From Crossiella equi (GTDB lineage Bacteria; Actinomycetota; Actinomycetes; Mycobacteriales; Pseudonocardiaceae): 64,000 nucleotides of DNA. The notes beneath the pieces were generated by a model. It made no database searches and was not told the DNA's origin. It was given only the letters and a program-made list of their open reading frames with translations. The position numbers and the translations under genes were made by a program. This document shows, piece after piece, positions 17,927-25,507 of the stretch (position 1 is the first letter of the stretch; each line of letters starts with the position of its first letter). The DNA is taken from NCBI RefSeq assembly GCF_017876755.1, contig NZ_JAGIOO010000001.1, forward strand, positions 7,673,786-7,737,785. Direction: 5' to 3'.

Positions 17927-19177
17927 ATGGCTGAGAACGAGAGCGGAGCCGTCGTGGCCCCCGCACTGGAGAAGGCACCGAAGAAGGAGAGCTTCTTCAC
18001 CCGCCTGTACCTGGGCAACGGTGCGCTCGACATCGTCGGCAAGCGCCGCCTCTGGTACATCGCGACCGCGGTGCTGTTCGTCATCTGCCTCGGCTCGATG
18101 CTCTTCCGCGGCTTCGAGCTCGGCATCGACTTCAAGGGCGGCACCAAGCTCCAGATGCCGTCCACCAGCGTGAGCGGCCAGCAGATCAGCGACCAGCAGG
18201 TCAAGGACGTCTACGAGAAGACCCTGGGCCGCGAGGCCGCCTCGGTGCAGACCGCGGGCACCGGCACCAGCCAGACCATCCAGATCCGGTCCGAGGCGCT
18301 GCAGCCCAACGACGTCACCAAGCTCCGCGACGCGCTGTTCACCGAGCTCAAGCCCAAGGACGCCAACGGGCAGAGCACGCCCACCGTCATCAGCGACAGC
18401 GCCGTCTCCGGTTCCTGGGGCGGCGAGATCACCAGCCAGGCGCTCATCGCGCTGGTGGTCTTCCTCATCCTGGTGACGCTGTTCCTGGTCTTCTACTTCG
18501 AGAAGTGGATGGCCGTGGGCGCGCTGGCCGCGCTGGTCTTCGACCTCGTGGTCACCTCGGGCGTGTACTCCATCGTCGGCTTCGAGGTCACCCCGGCCAC
18601 GGTCATCGGTCTGCTGACCATCCTCGGCTTCTCGCTGTACGACACGGTGGTCGTCTTCGACAAGGTCAAGGAGAACACCCGGGGCCTGCTCGGCCTGACC
18701 CGCCGCACCTACGGCGAGGCCACCAACCTGGCGGTCAACCAGACCCTGATGCGCTCGCTGAACACCTCGCTCATCGCGGTGCTCCCGGTGCTCGCGCTGC
18801 TGGCCATCGGGGTCGGCCTGCTCGGTGTCGGCACGCTCAAGGACCTCGCGCTGGTGCAGATGACCGGCATGATCTCCGGCGTGTTCTCCTCGGTCTTCCT
18901 GGCCTCGCCGCTGCTGGTGACGCTGAAGATGACCGAGCCGAAGTACAAGCAGCAGGAGCAGCGGGTGCTCGCCCGCCGCGCCAACCTCGCCCGCAAGGCC
19001 GAGGCCGCCGCGGCCGGGGAGAGCTTCGACTCCACCGACGAGGACGCGATCGACGCCGAGCTGCGCCGTGAGCAGGCGGTCGCCGCCGCCTCCTCGGTGC
19101 CGGGCCGCACCCTGAAGGCCACCGACAGCCGTCGCGGTGCGCCCAAGGGCAAGCCGACCGGCAAGCGCGGCCGGTGA
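17927..19177 (+). CDS. secF: Protein translocase subunit SecF
   Basis: 416 residues. First membrane helix about residues 40-58, the FELGIDFKGGTKLQ periplasmic motif, then five C-terminal membrane helices with ILGFSLYDTVVVFDKVKEN and RSLNTSLIAVLPVLALL. A charged cytoplasmic tail of about 75 residues follows the last helix, longer than in E. coli but usual for actinobacteria. It overlaps apt by 4 bp (GTGA). Confidence 0.96.
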   Translation: MAENESGAVVAPALEKAPKKESFFTRLYLGNGALDIVGKRRLWYIATAVLFVICLGSMLFRGFELGIDFKGGTKLQMPSTSVSGQQISDQQVKDVYEKTLGREAASVQTAGTGTSQTIQIRSEALQPNDVTKLRDALFTELKPKDANGQSTPTVISDSAVSGSWGGEITSQALIALVVFLILVTLFLVFYFEKWMAVGALAALVFDLVVTSGVYSIVGFEVTPATVIGLLTILGFSLYDTVVVFDKVKENTRGLLGLTRRTYGEATNLAVNQTLMRSLNTSLIAVLPVLALLAIGVGLLGVGTLKDLALVQMTGMISGVFSSVFLASPLLVTLKMTEPKYKQQEQRVLARRANLARKAEAAAAGESFDSTDEDAIDAELRREQAVAAASSVPGRTLKATDSRRGAPKGKPTGKRGR

Positions 19178-19788
19178 CCGAGAGCCAGCCGGACCTCGCC
19201 GACGCCACCCGTGGTGTCGGCGAGGCCATGGCCGAAGTCCAGCAGGCCCTGGCCGCGCGGATGGCCCTGGCCGGTGACCTGGAGGGCGCGCTCGCGCTCA
19301 TCCGGGACGTGCCCGACTTCCCCCAGCCCGGGGTGCTCTTCCGCGACCTGACGCCGGTGCTGTCCTCCCCGGCCGCGCTGCGCGCCCTGGTCTACGGGCT
19401 GGCGCAGGCCTGCCCGAGCGCGGACGTGGTCGCGGGCATCGAGGCCCGGGGCTTCCTGCTCGCCGCCCCGGTGGCCTACGGCTGCGGCGTGGGCGTGGTG
19501 CCGGTGCGCAAGGCGGGCAAGCTGCCCGCGGTGGCCGCGCGCGTGGCCTACGACCTGGAGTACGGGCAGGCCGAGCTGGAGCTGGCCGTGGACGCGATCC
19601 AGCCCGGTCAGCGCGTGGTGCTCATCGACGACGTGCTGGCCACCGGCGGCACCGCCGCCGCGGCCTGCGAGCTGGTCGAACAGGCGGGCGGCGTGGTCGC
19701 GGCCGTGGTGGTGGTCCTGGAGATCGCCGCCCTGGACGGCCGGGCCAAGCTGGCCGGTCGCGAGGTCACCGCGCTCAAGGTGGTCTGA
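19174..19788 (+). CDS. apt: Adenine phosphoribosyltransferase
   Basis: 204 residues. Seen: IRDVPDFPQPGVLFRDLTP, GIEARGFLLAAPVA, the YDLEYG flexible-loop strand and the PRPP motif VVLIDDVLATGGTAAAA. The enzyme salvages adenine to AMP using PRPP. About 35 extra N-terminal residues precede the family core. GTG 19174 overlaps the secF stop, indicating coupling; apt between secF and rel is conserved in actinobacteria. Confidence 0.93.
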   Translation: MTESQPDLADATRGVGEAMAEVQQALAARMALAGDLEGALALIRDVPDFPQPGVLFRDLTPVLSSPAALRALVYGLAQACPSADVVAGIEARGFLLAAPVAYGCGVGVVPVRKAGKLPAVAARVAYDLEYGQAELELAVDAIQPGQRVVLIDDVLATGGTAAAACELVEQAGGVVAAVVVVLEIAALDGRAKLAGREVTALKVV

Positions 19789-19803
19789 ACACTCCTCGCT
19801 CGT

Positions 19804-19840
19804 GCGCTCGCCAGGACCCCGGTCCTGGCGAGCGCTTTTC
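19804..19840 (+). terminator. Strong Rho-independent terminator after apt
   Basis: GCGCTCGCCAGGACC (19804-19818) pairs perfectly with GGTCCTGGCGAGCGC (19821-19835), then TTTT. It ends the yajC/secDF/apt transcript. Confidence 0.95.
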
Positions 19841-19999
19841 TCTGTGCGCGGGCCACGGCTGAACCGGTTCGCCCATCTCCAGGTACAAGTGCACTGACAG
19901 ACAACCTTTAGTCCCCCGATGGGGTTAATCTAGGTATCAGTGGCCCGTCAGGCCGAGCCGCCACCGCCCGGCCGCCACACCGTCTCGGGGGAGACACCT

Positions 20000-20152
20000 A
20001 TGAGGAACACGGCCGTCCGCCGTCTCGGCGGAGTGCTCACCGCCGCGCTCGCCACCACGCTGCTGCTCCTGGCCGTCGGGGCCACCGACGCGGGCGCGGC
20101 GACCAGTGGCTGGTGCGGCGGCTCCGTCGCCGGGGGCACACCCCGCAACTGA
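20000..20152 (+). CDS. Small secreted peptide (50 residues)
   Basis: A 50-codon frame with GGGGGAGA 8 bp before the ATG. Residues 1-34 form a textbook Sec signal: basic MRNTAVRRLGG, a hydrophobic core LAATTLLLLAVG-like stretch and an AGA cleavage site. The mature part would be only about 17 residues (ATSGWCGGSVAGGTPRN) with one cysteine. It is flanked by its own terminator. The function is unknown; it could be a secreted signalling or antimicrobial peptide, or a cysteine-dependent partner. No processing genes are adjacent. Confidence 0.6.
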   Translation: MRNTAVRRLGGVLTAALATTLLLLAVGATDAGAATSGWCGGSVAGGTPRN

Positions 20153-20172
20153 GCCGCACGCGCACGACCGAA

Positions 20173-20200
20173 CGGGGCATCGCCTGGGGGCGGTGCCCCG
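20173..20200 (+). terminator. Hairpin after the small secreted peptide gene
   Basis: CGGGGCATCGCC (20173-20184) pairs with GGCGGTGCCCCG (20189-20200), 11 of 12 positions plus one G-T wobble, followed by TCTGGT. Confidence 0.6.
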
Positions 20201-20295
20201 TCTGGTGTACCCGAACTGGTGAAAAGAAGTAAGCCCCAGGCGCATGCAAGCAGAGGCGACACTGGGGCGTTCGAGTACCAAGATAACATCTGGGT

Positions 20296-21420
20296 GTGGC
20301 ATCAGTCCAGGTTGACGTGGACGCAGTGTGGAGAATGCTCTCCGAACCCCGTATGACTCCCTACCTGAGCATGGCGGGGGACAGGGCCACGGCGCTGAAA
20401 TTGTACGAGTGGAGCGCGCGCACCTCGGCGGCCGCCTTCGAGCTCGTCGGTCATGTCGAGGTGCTCCTCCGCAACGCCCTGGACGCCTGCCTACGGGAGC
20501 ATTTCGACGAAGACCGGCGCGGCATCCCGTGGTTCTTGCTGCCGCTGCCAGGTGGTGAGGACGCTGCGCAGGCCATCGCGGTCGTTCGTGAGCGGCTGCG
20601 GCAGGAGAACCGGGAGTACCGGCACCAGGTCATCGCCGGACTGAGCTTCGGTTTCTGGACCGGTTTGCTGGGACCTAAGTACGAGGAACTCTGGCGGGCA
20701 GGTCTGCGGCATGCCTTCCCCGGCTCCGACGGGACCCGCAAGCAGGTGGTCGCCGCAGCCGAGCGCGTGCGCAAGTTCCGGAACCGGCTGGCACACCACG
20801 ACTCGGTGATCAAAGTCGACATCCCCTTCCAGGAGCGGAGCGTTCTCGAACTGGCTGGTTACATCAGCCCAGACGCAGCGACCTGGCTCCGTCACAGCAC
20901 CTCGGTCATGGAGATCTACGCGCAGCGCCCGGTCGCGGTAGCGGACACCGTCGTGGTGCCGGGGAAAGAGGCGTGGTCGTTCTACGGAAAGCACCGGGCG
21001 TACGTCTGTCAGGCAGGGCGGGCTTTCCGGCCGGTGGAGCGGATGGCTTTCTATGCGGACCGGGAGGTGAAGCCGGAGCTGCCAGCCGTGGTGCATCGCC
21101 GGGATGACGTGGAGTGGAGCGACCGGGAAGTCGGCAAGCTGCGTGCTTCCGGCGACCGCGCTGACCGGAAGATCGCCACGCTGATCGAGGCCACCGCCGG
21201 GACGATGAGCCAAGGGCGTTATCAGGTCTTCCTGCTCACCCGGTACGGAGACTCGCGGCACCGTCGTCTGGCCGGTCCCATCCCGCACGATTCTTCGGTA
21301 GGGGGGGACCGCGTTCGTGAAGAAGCAGCGGTACGTGTCCTGCCACGCCCTGGAAACGGCCGCCAGCACCGCCGAACTGACCTGGCGGTCACCGACCGGC
21401 CACCCACAGTGACCGGATGA
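20296..21420 (+). CDS. Abi-like HEPN-domain protein, probably frameshifted near the 3' end
   Basis: 374 codons as read. The N-terminal 200 residues match the Abi/AbiF-like family: SMAGDRATALKLYEWSARTS, HVEVLLRNALDACL, and the HEPN motif R162-N-R-L-A-H167 in RKFRNRLAHHDSV, the catalytic R-x4-H of HEPN ribonucleases. Such proteins are associated with abortive infection and toxin-antitoxin systems. After the G7 tract at 21301-21307 the frame loses GC-rich third positions, whereas the -1 frame (TAFVKKQRYVSC onward) has them up to a stop at 21410-21412. The intended product is therefore probably 371 residues ending there. The tract may be a sequencing error or a phase-variable switch. Confidence 0.75.
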   Translation: MASVQVDVDAVWRMLSEPRMTPYLSMAGDRATALKLYEWSARTSAAAFELVGHVEVLLRNALDACLREHFDEDRRGIPWFLLPLPGGEDAAQAIAVVRERLRQENREYRHQVIAGLSFGFWTGLLGPKYEELWRAGLRHAFPGSDGTRKQVVAAAERVRKFRNRLAHHDSVIKVDIPFQERSVLELAGYISPDAATWLRHSTSVMEIYAQRPVAVADTVVVPGKEAWSFYGKHRAYVCQAGRAFRPVERMAFYADREVKPELPAVVHRRDDVEWSDREVGKLRASGDRADRKIATLIEATAGTMSQGRYQVFLLTRYGDSRHRRLAGPIPHDSSVGGDRVREEAAVRVLPRPGNGRQHRRTDLAVTDRPPTVTG

Positions 21421-21566
21421 TCGGTCCGACGGTAGGCCGCAAGCAGCTCACCGTGTGACTCTTCACGTTCGTCGAACGCCGAGACGATTCTCAGCAGCCC
21501 CGGCGTTATCCTCGGTTACCGGGGTTGTCCACTCCGGTTACTGAGGTAATGCGGGGAGTTGGTCTC

Positions 21567-23861
21567 TTGAGCCAGGACGTCGAAGCCTCCGTCGCGGCGC
21601 AACCAGCCTTCCCGGCGCCGCCGCCCTCCGCCACCCGGCGGGTGCGCGCACGGCTGGCCCGGCGGATCACCGCGCAGCGTGCCGCCCCGGTCAAGCAGGT
21701 GCTCGAGCCGCTCGCGGCGGTCCACCGGGAGCTGCACCCCAAGGCCGACCTGGCGCTGTTGCAGCGCGCCTACGACGTGGCCGAGGACAAGCACCGCAAC
21801 CAGCGCCGCAAGTCCGGCGACCCCTACATCACCCACCCGCTCGCGGTGGCCACCATCCTGGCCGAGCTCGGCATGGACACCATCACCCTGGTGGCCGCGC
21901 TGCTGCACGACACGGTCGAGGACACCGACTACTCCCTGGAAGCCCTCAGCGAGGAGTTCGGGGACGAGGTCGCGCACCTGGTCGACGGCGTCACCAAGCT
22001 GGACAAGGTCAAGCTCGGCGCCGCGGCCGAGGCCGAGACCATCCGCAAGATGGTCATCGCCATGGCCCGCGACCCGCGCGTGCTGGTCATCAAGCTCGCC
22101 GACCGGCTGCACAACATGCGCACCATGCGCTTCCTCGCGCCGGAGAAGCAGGCCCGCAAGGCCCGCGAGACCCTCGAGGTGCTGGCCCCGCTGGCGCACC
22201 GCCTCGGCATGGCCACGGTCAAGTGGGAGCTGGAGGACCTGGCCTTCGCCATCCTGCAGCCCAAGAAGTACGACGAGATCGTGCGCCTGGTCGCCAACCG
22301 CGCGCCCTCCCGCGACAAGCACCTGCGCTCGGTGACCACCGAGCTGTCCGGGCAGCTGGAGGCCGCGCGCATCCTGGCCCGGGTGGAGGGACGGCCGAAG
22401 CACTACTACTCCATCCACCAGAAGATGATCGTGCGCGGCCGCGACTTCGACGACATCCACGACCTGGTGGGCGTGCGCATCCTGGTCGACGAGGTCCGTG
22501 ACTGCTACGCCGCCATGGGCGTGGTGCACGCGCAGTGGCAGCCCATGCCCGGCCGGTTCAAGGACTACGTCGCCCAGCCCCGCTTCGGCGTCTACCAGTC
22601 CCTGCACACCACCGTGATCGGCCCCGACGGCAAGCCCCTCGAGGTGCAGATCCGCACCTACGAGATGCACCGCACCGCCGAGTACGGCATCGCCGCGCAC
22701 TGGCGTTACAAGGAGACCCGCGGCAGCCACAAGGGCGTCGAGGTCGACGAGATGGCCTGGATGCGCCAGCTGCTCGACTGGCAGCGGGAAGCCGCCGACC
22801 CGGGCGAGTTCCTGGAGTCGCTGCGCTACGACCTCGCGGTCAAGGAGATCTTCGTCTTCACGCCCAAGGGCGACGTGGTCACCCTGCCCGCCGGGTCCAC
22901 CCCGGTCGACTTCGCCTACGCGGTGCACACCGAGGTCGGGCACCGCTGCATCGGCGCCCGCGTGAACGGCCGCCTCGTCGCCCTGGAGCGCAAGCTCGAG
23001 AACGGCGAGGTCGTGGAGATCTTCACCTCCAAGGCCGAGGGCGCTGGCCCCAGCCGCGACTGGCTCGGCTTCGCCGCCAGCCCCCGGGCCAAGGCCAAGA
23101 TCAAGCAGTGGTTCGCCAAGGAACGCCGTGAAGAGGCCATCGAGGCGGGCAAGGACTCCATCGCCAAGGAGGTCCGCCGGGTCGGGCTGCCCATGCAGCG
23201 CCTGGTCTCGGCCGACTCGGTCACCGCGCTGGCCCGCGAGCTGCGCTACCTCGACGTCAGCTCGCTCTACGCCGCCGTCGGCGAGGGCCACGTCTCCGCC
23301 CGGCACCTCGTGCAGCGCCTGGTCGCGCTGCTCGGCGGGGTGGAGCACGCGGAGGAGGAGCTGGCCGACCGTGCCACCCCGTCCACCGTGCAGCGCCGCC
23401 GGGGCGTGGACGCGGGCGTGGTGGTCAAGGGCACCAGCGACGTGTGGGTCAAGCTCGCCCGCTGCTGCACCCCGGTGCCGGGCGATGAGATCCTCGGCTT
23501 CGTCACCCGCGGCGGCGGCGTCAGCGTGCACCGCACCGACTGCACCAACAGCGAGGAGCTCCAGGCCAGCCCGGAGCGGCTCCTGGAGGTCGAGTGGGCC
23601 CCGTCGGCCTCCTCGGTGTTCCTGGTCGCCATCCAGGTCGAGGCCCTGGACCGGCACCGCCTGCTTTCCGACATCACCAAGGTCCTGGCCGACGAGCGGG
23701 TGAACATCCTGTCCGCCTCGGTCACCACCTCCCGCGACCGGGTGGCGGTGAGCCGGTTCGCCTTCGAGATGGGCGACCCGAAGCACCTGGGCCACGTGCT
23801 CAAGGCCGTGCGCAACGTGGAAGGCGTCTACGACGTCTACCGCGTGACCTCGGCCAGCTGA
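21567..23861 (+). CDS. rel: Bifunctional (p)ppGpp synthetase/hydrolase Rel
   Basis: 764 residues from TTG 21567, chosen because GGGGAG (21553-21558) lies 8 bp upstream and the product starts MSQDVEAS; ATG 21549 is an in-frame alternative. Domains in order: HD hydrolase ([12 protein letters not shown]), the synthetase domain with [17 protein letters not shown] and [16 protein letters not shown] ([22 protein letters not shown]), the zinc-finger region with [14 protein letters not shown], and a C-terminal ACT domain. It makes and degrades (p)ppGpp on ribosomes in response to amino-acid starvation. Confidence 0.96.
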   Translation: MSQDVEASVAAQPAFPAPPPSATRRVRARLARRITAQRAAPVKQVLEPLAAVHRELHPKADLALLQRAYDVAEDKHRNQRRKSGDPYITHPLAVATILAELGMDTITLVAALLHDTVEDTDYSLEALSEEFGDEVAHLVDGVTKLDKVKLGAAAEAETIRKMVIAMARDPRVLVIKLADRLHNMRTMRFLAPEKQARKARETLEVLAPLAHRLGMATVKWELEDLAFAILQPKKYDEIVRLVANRAPSRDKHLRSVTTELSGQLEAARILARVEGRPKHYYSIHQKMIVRGRDFDDIHDLVGVRILVDEVRDCYAAMGVVHAQWQPMPGRFKDYVAQPRFGVYQSLHTTVIGPDGKPLEVQIRTYEMHRTAEYGIAAHWRYKETRGSHKGVEVDEMAWMRQLLDWQREAADPGEFLESLRYDLAVKEIFVFTPKGDVVTLPAGSTPVDFAYAVHTEVGHRCIGARVNGRLVALERKLENGEVVEIFTSKAEGAGPSRDWLGFAASPRAKAKIKQWFAKERREEAIEAGKDSIAKEVRRVGLPMQRLVSADSVTALARELRYLDVSSLYAAVGEGHVSARHLVQRLVALLGGVEHAEEELADRATPSTVQRRRGVDAGVVVKGTSDVWVKLARCCTPVPGDEILGFVTRGGGVSVHRTDCTNSEELQASPERLLEVEWAPSASSVFLVAIQVEALDRHRLLSDITKVLADERVNILSASVTTSRDRVAVSRFAFEMGDPKHLGHVLKAVRNVEGVYDVYRVTSAS

Positions 23862-23868
23862 TCCACGC

Positions 23869-23898
23869 GTCCCCCAGGTGCCCCGGCGCCTGGGGGAC
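23869..23898. terminator. Bidirectional terminator between rel and fkbM
   Basis: GTCCCCCAGGTGCC (23869-23882) pairs with GGCGCCTGGGGGAC (23885-23898), one G-T wobble, 2-nt loop. It abuts the stop codon of the convergent methyltransferase gene. Confidence 0.75.
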
Positions 23899-24695
23899 TA
23901 GCGCGTGGCGAACAACATCCCGGTGTCGGCGGCGCGCTGGCCCGCGTCCTGTTCGGCGCGCACGGCCAGCCCGTGCCGCTCGAACACCGCCTGGATCTCC
24001 GGCAGCGTGGCCGTCCAGTGCTCCACCTCGACCACGGCCCGCCGGACGAGGGGCCAGTGCCGGTCCTCGATGCCGCGCAGCACGTCCAGCTCGGCGCCCT
24101 CCACGTCGATCTTGAGCAGGTCGATCGTGGTGAGCCCGAGCTCGTCCAGCACGGGGGAGAGCGGGCGCACCCGCACGCGGTGCCGCTCGTGCTGGCGCAG
24201 CACCCGCAGCTGGCGGCCGACCAGGTAGCGCAGCAGCGGCACCGGCAGCCTGCGCGCCACCGGGCCCAGGCTGCCCTGGCGGATCATCGCCACGACGCCC
24301 TCGCCGACGCGGCGACGCTCGGCTTCCACGTTGCCCGCGTCGCGCAGGGCCGAGGACAGGATCGTGGCACCGGGGAAGTAGGTGAAGTCCAGCTCGGCCT
24401 CGGCGGCGGACAGACCGAAGGGCAGGGCGGTCAGGGTGCCGCCGAAGAAGTCCTCGGCGTTGCGGGCCAGCGTCGCGTGCAGGGGCGGCATCGGCTCGAA
24501 GGCGAAGATCCGCACGTCCCCGCGCAGGCGCTCGTGCACGGCCGCGGCGAAGACCCCGATGTTGGCGCCCACGTCCAGGACCGTGGCTCCGGGCGGGCAG
24601 TCGAAACCGTGGGCGAAGTAGCCGCGCACCTCCTCGCGGAGGAAGGCCGCCTCCCACTGGTTGACGCAGTGCAGTTGGATCGCGTCCACTGTCAT
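23898..24695 (-). CDS. FkbM-family SAM-dependent methyltransferase
   Basis: 265 residues. SAM-binding motif I ATVLDVGANIGVFAAAV at about residues 38-54, IFAFEPMPPLHATL as motif II and LLKIDVEGAELDVLRGIE as the FkbM signature. Family members O-methylate sugars or natural products. No glycosyltransferase or biosynthetic neighbour gives a substrate. It converges on rel. Confidence 0.85.
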   Translation of the reverse strand: MTVDAIQLHCVNQWEAAFLREEVRGYFAHGFDCPPGATVLDVGANIGVFAAAVHERLRGDVRIFAFEPMPPLHATLARNAEDFFGGTLTALPFGLSAAEAELDFTYFPGATILSSALRDAGNVEAERRRVGEGVVAMIRQGSLGPVARRLPVPLLRYLVGRQLRVLRQHERHRVRVRPLSPVLDELGLTTIDLLKIDVEGAELDVLRGIEDRHWPLVRRAVVEVEHWTATLPEIQAVFERHGLAVRAEQDAGQRAADTGMLFATR

Positions 24696-24750
24696 CCGCC
24701 GAACTCTGGCAGAGGCCGGAGCGAGGCGCCAGGGTTCCGGGTGTGCGGGT

Positions 24751-25497
24751 CTACGCCAGCTGCCCGAGCACCAGGAACCGGTACGCCTGCTTCCACGGCA
24801 GGTCGCGTTCGACGTGCACCCGCCGCCGCGTGGTGGTCACCGGTACCGCGCGCACCGGGTCGAAGCCCCGGGCCGGGACCTCGCGCCACCACAGGGCGAT
24901 GCCGCGCCGCTGCCAGGCGGGCAGCTCCTCGAACCGGACCCCGCGCCGCGCCAACAGGTCCTGCCGCACCCGCGTGGACACCCCGCGCAGTGACCGGGTG
25001 GCCTCGCCGCTGGAGCGGCCCTCCTCGCGCAGGGTCCAGTAGGTCCAGGCGTTGAGCGCGTTGCGGGCGGCGTCGGCCTGGCGCCAGGAGAAGTAGTCGG
25101 CCACCGCGCAGGGCCCGGCACCGAGCCACACGCGACTGTCGAAGTGCCCGAAGACCCCGGCGGCCTGGGTGAACGCGGCCGAGGCCAGCCCCGCCGACAC
25201 CGACACCAGCTTCTCCTGCCGCCGCCCGAACAACCCCGAGTCCCGGGGCAGCAGCACCGAGATCTCATCGCTCTGCGTGTAGGCGAACCGGGCGCCGAGC
25301 TCGGTGAGCAGCACCCGGGCCACCTCGGTCATGTACCCGGCGAACCGCTCGTCGAAGGGCCGCGCGAACCGCTCGCCGGTGAGGCGGCCGAACCCGCGGC
25401 CGTCCAGGCGCAGCACCGGCCAGCTGCCGCGCGGCACCGTGAGGTCCTGGTAGGACTCCCCGGCCCGCTGCGCCGCCTCGAACTCGCCGCTGTCCAC
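24751..25497 (-). CDS. Thg1-like tRNA 3'-5' nucleotide polymerase
   Basis: 248 residues. VLRLDGRGFGRLT carries the first metal-binding Asp and FAYTQSDEISVLLP the second acidic motif; SVSAGLASAAFTQAAG and FDSRVWLG follow as in Thg1. Thg1 adds G-1 to tRNA-His in eukaryotes; bacterial Thg1-like proteins instead repair 5'-truncated tRNAs by template-directed 3'-5' addition. No tRNA gene or partner is adjacent. It starts 10 bp after the stop of the large secreted protein. Confidence 0.85.
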   Translation of the reverse strand: MDSGEFEAAQRAGESYQDLTVPRGSWPVLRLDGRGFGRLTGERFARPFDERFAGYMTEVARVLLTELGARFAYTQSDEISVLLPRDSGLFGRRQEKLVSVSAGLASAAFTQAAGVFGHFDSRVWLGAGPCAVADYFSWRQADAARNALNAWTYWTLREEGRSSGEATRSLRGVSTRVRQDLLARRGVRFEELPAWQRRGIALWWREVPARGFDPVRAVPVTTTRRRVHVERDLPWKQAYRFLVLGQLA

Positions 25498-25507
25498 GCC
25501 GTCGAGG

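Noticed and set aside
21467-21477. GTTCGTCGAAC before rel as an SOS box
   Set aside because: The half-sites are in the reverse order and spacing compared with CGAAC-N4-GTTCG.
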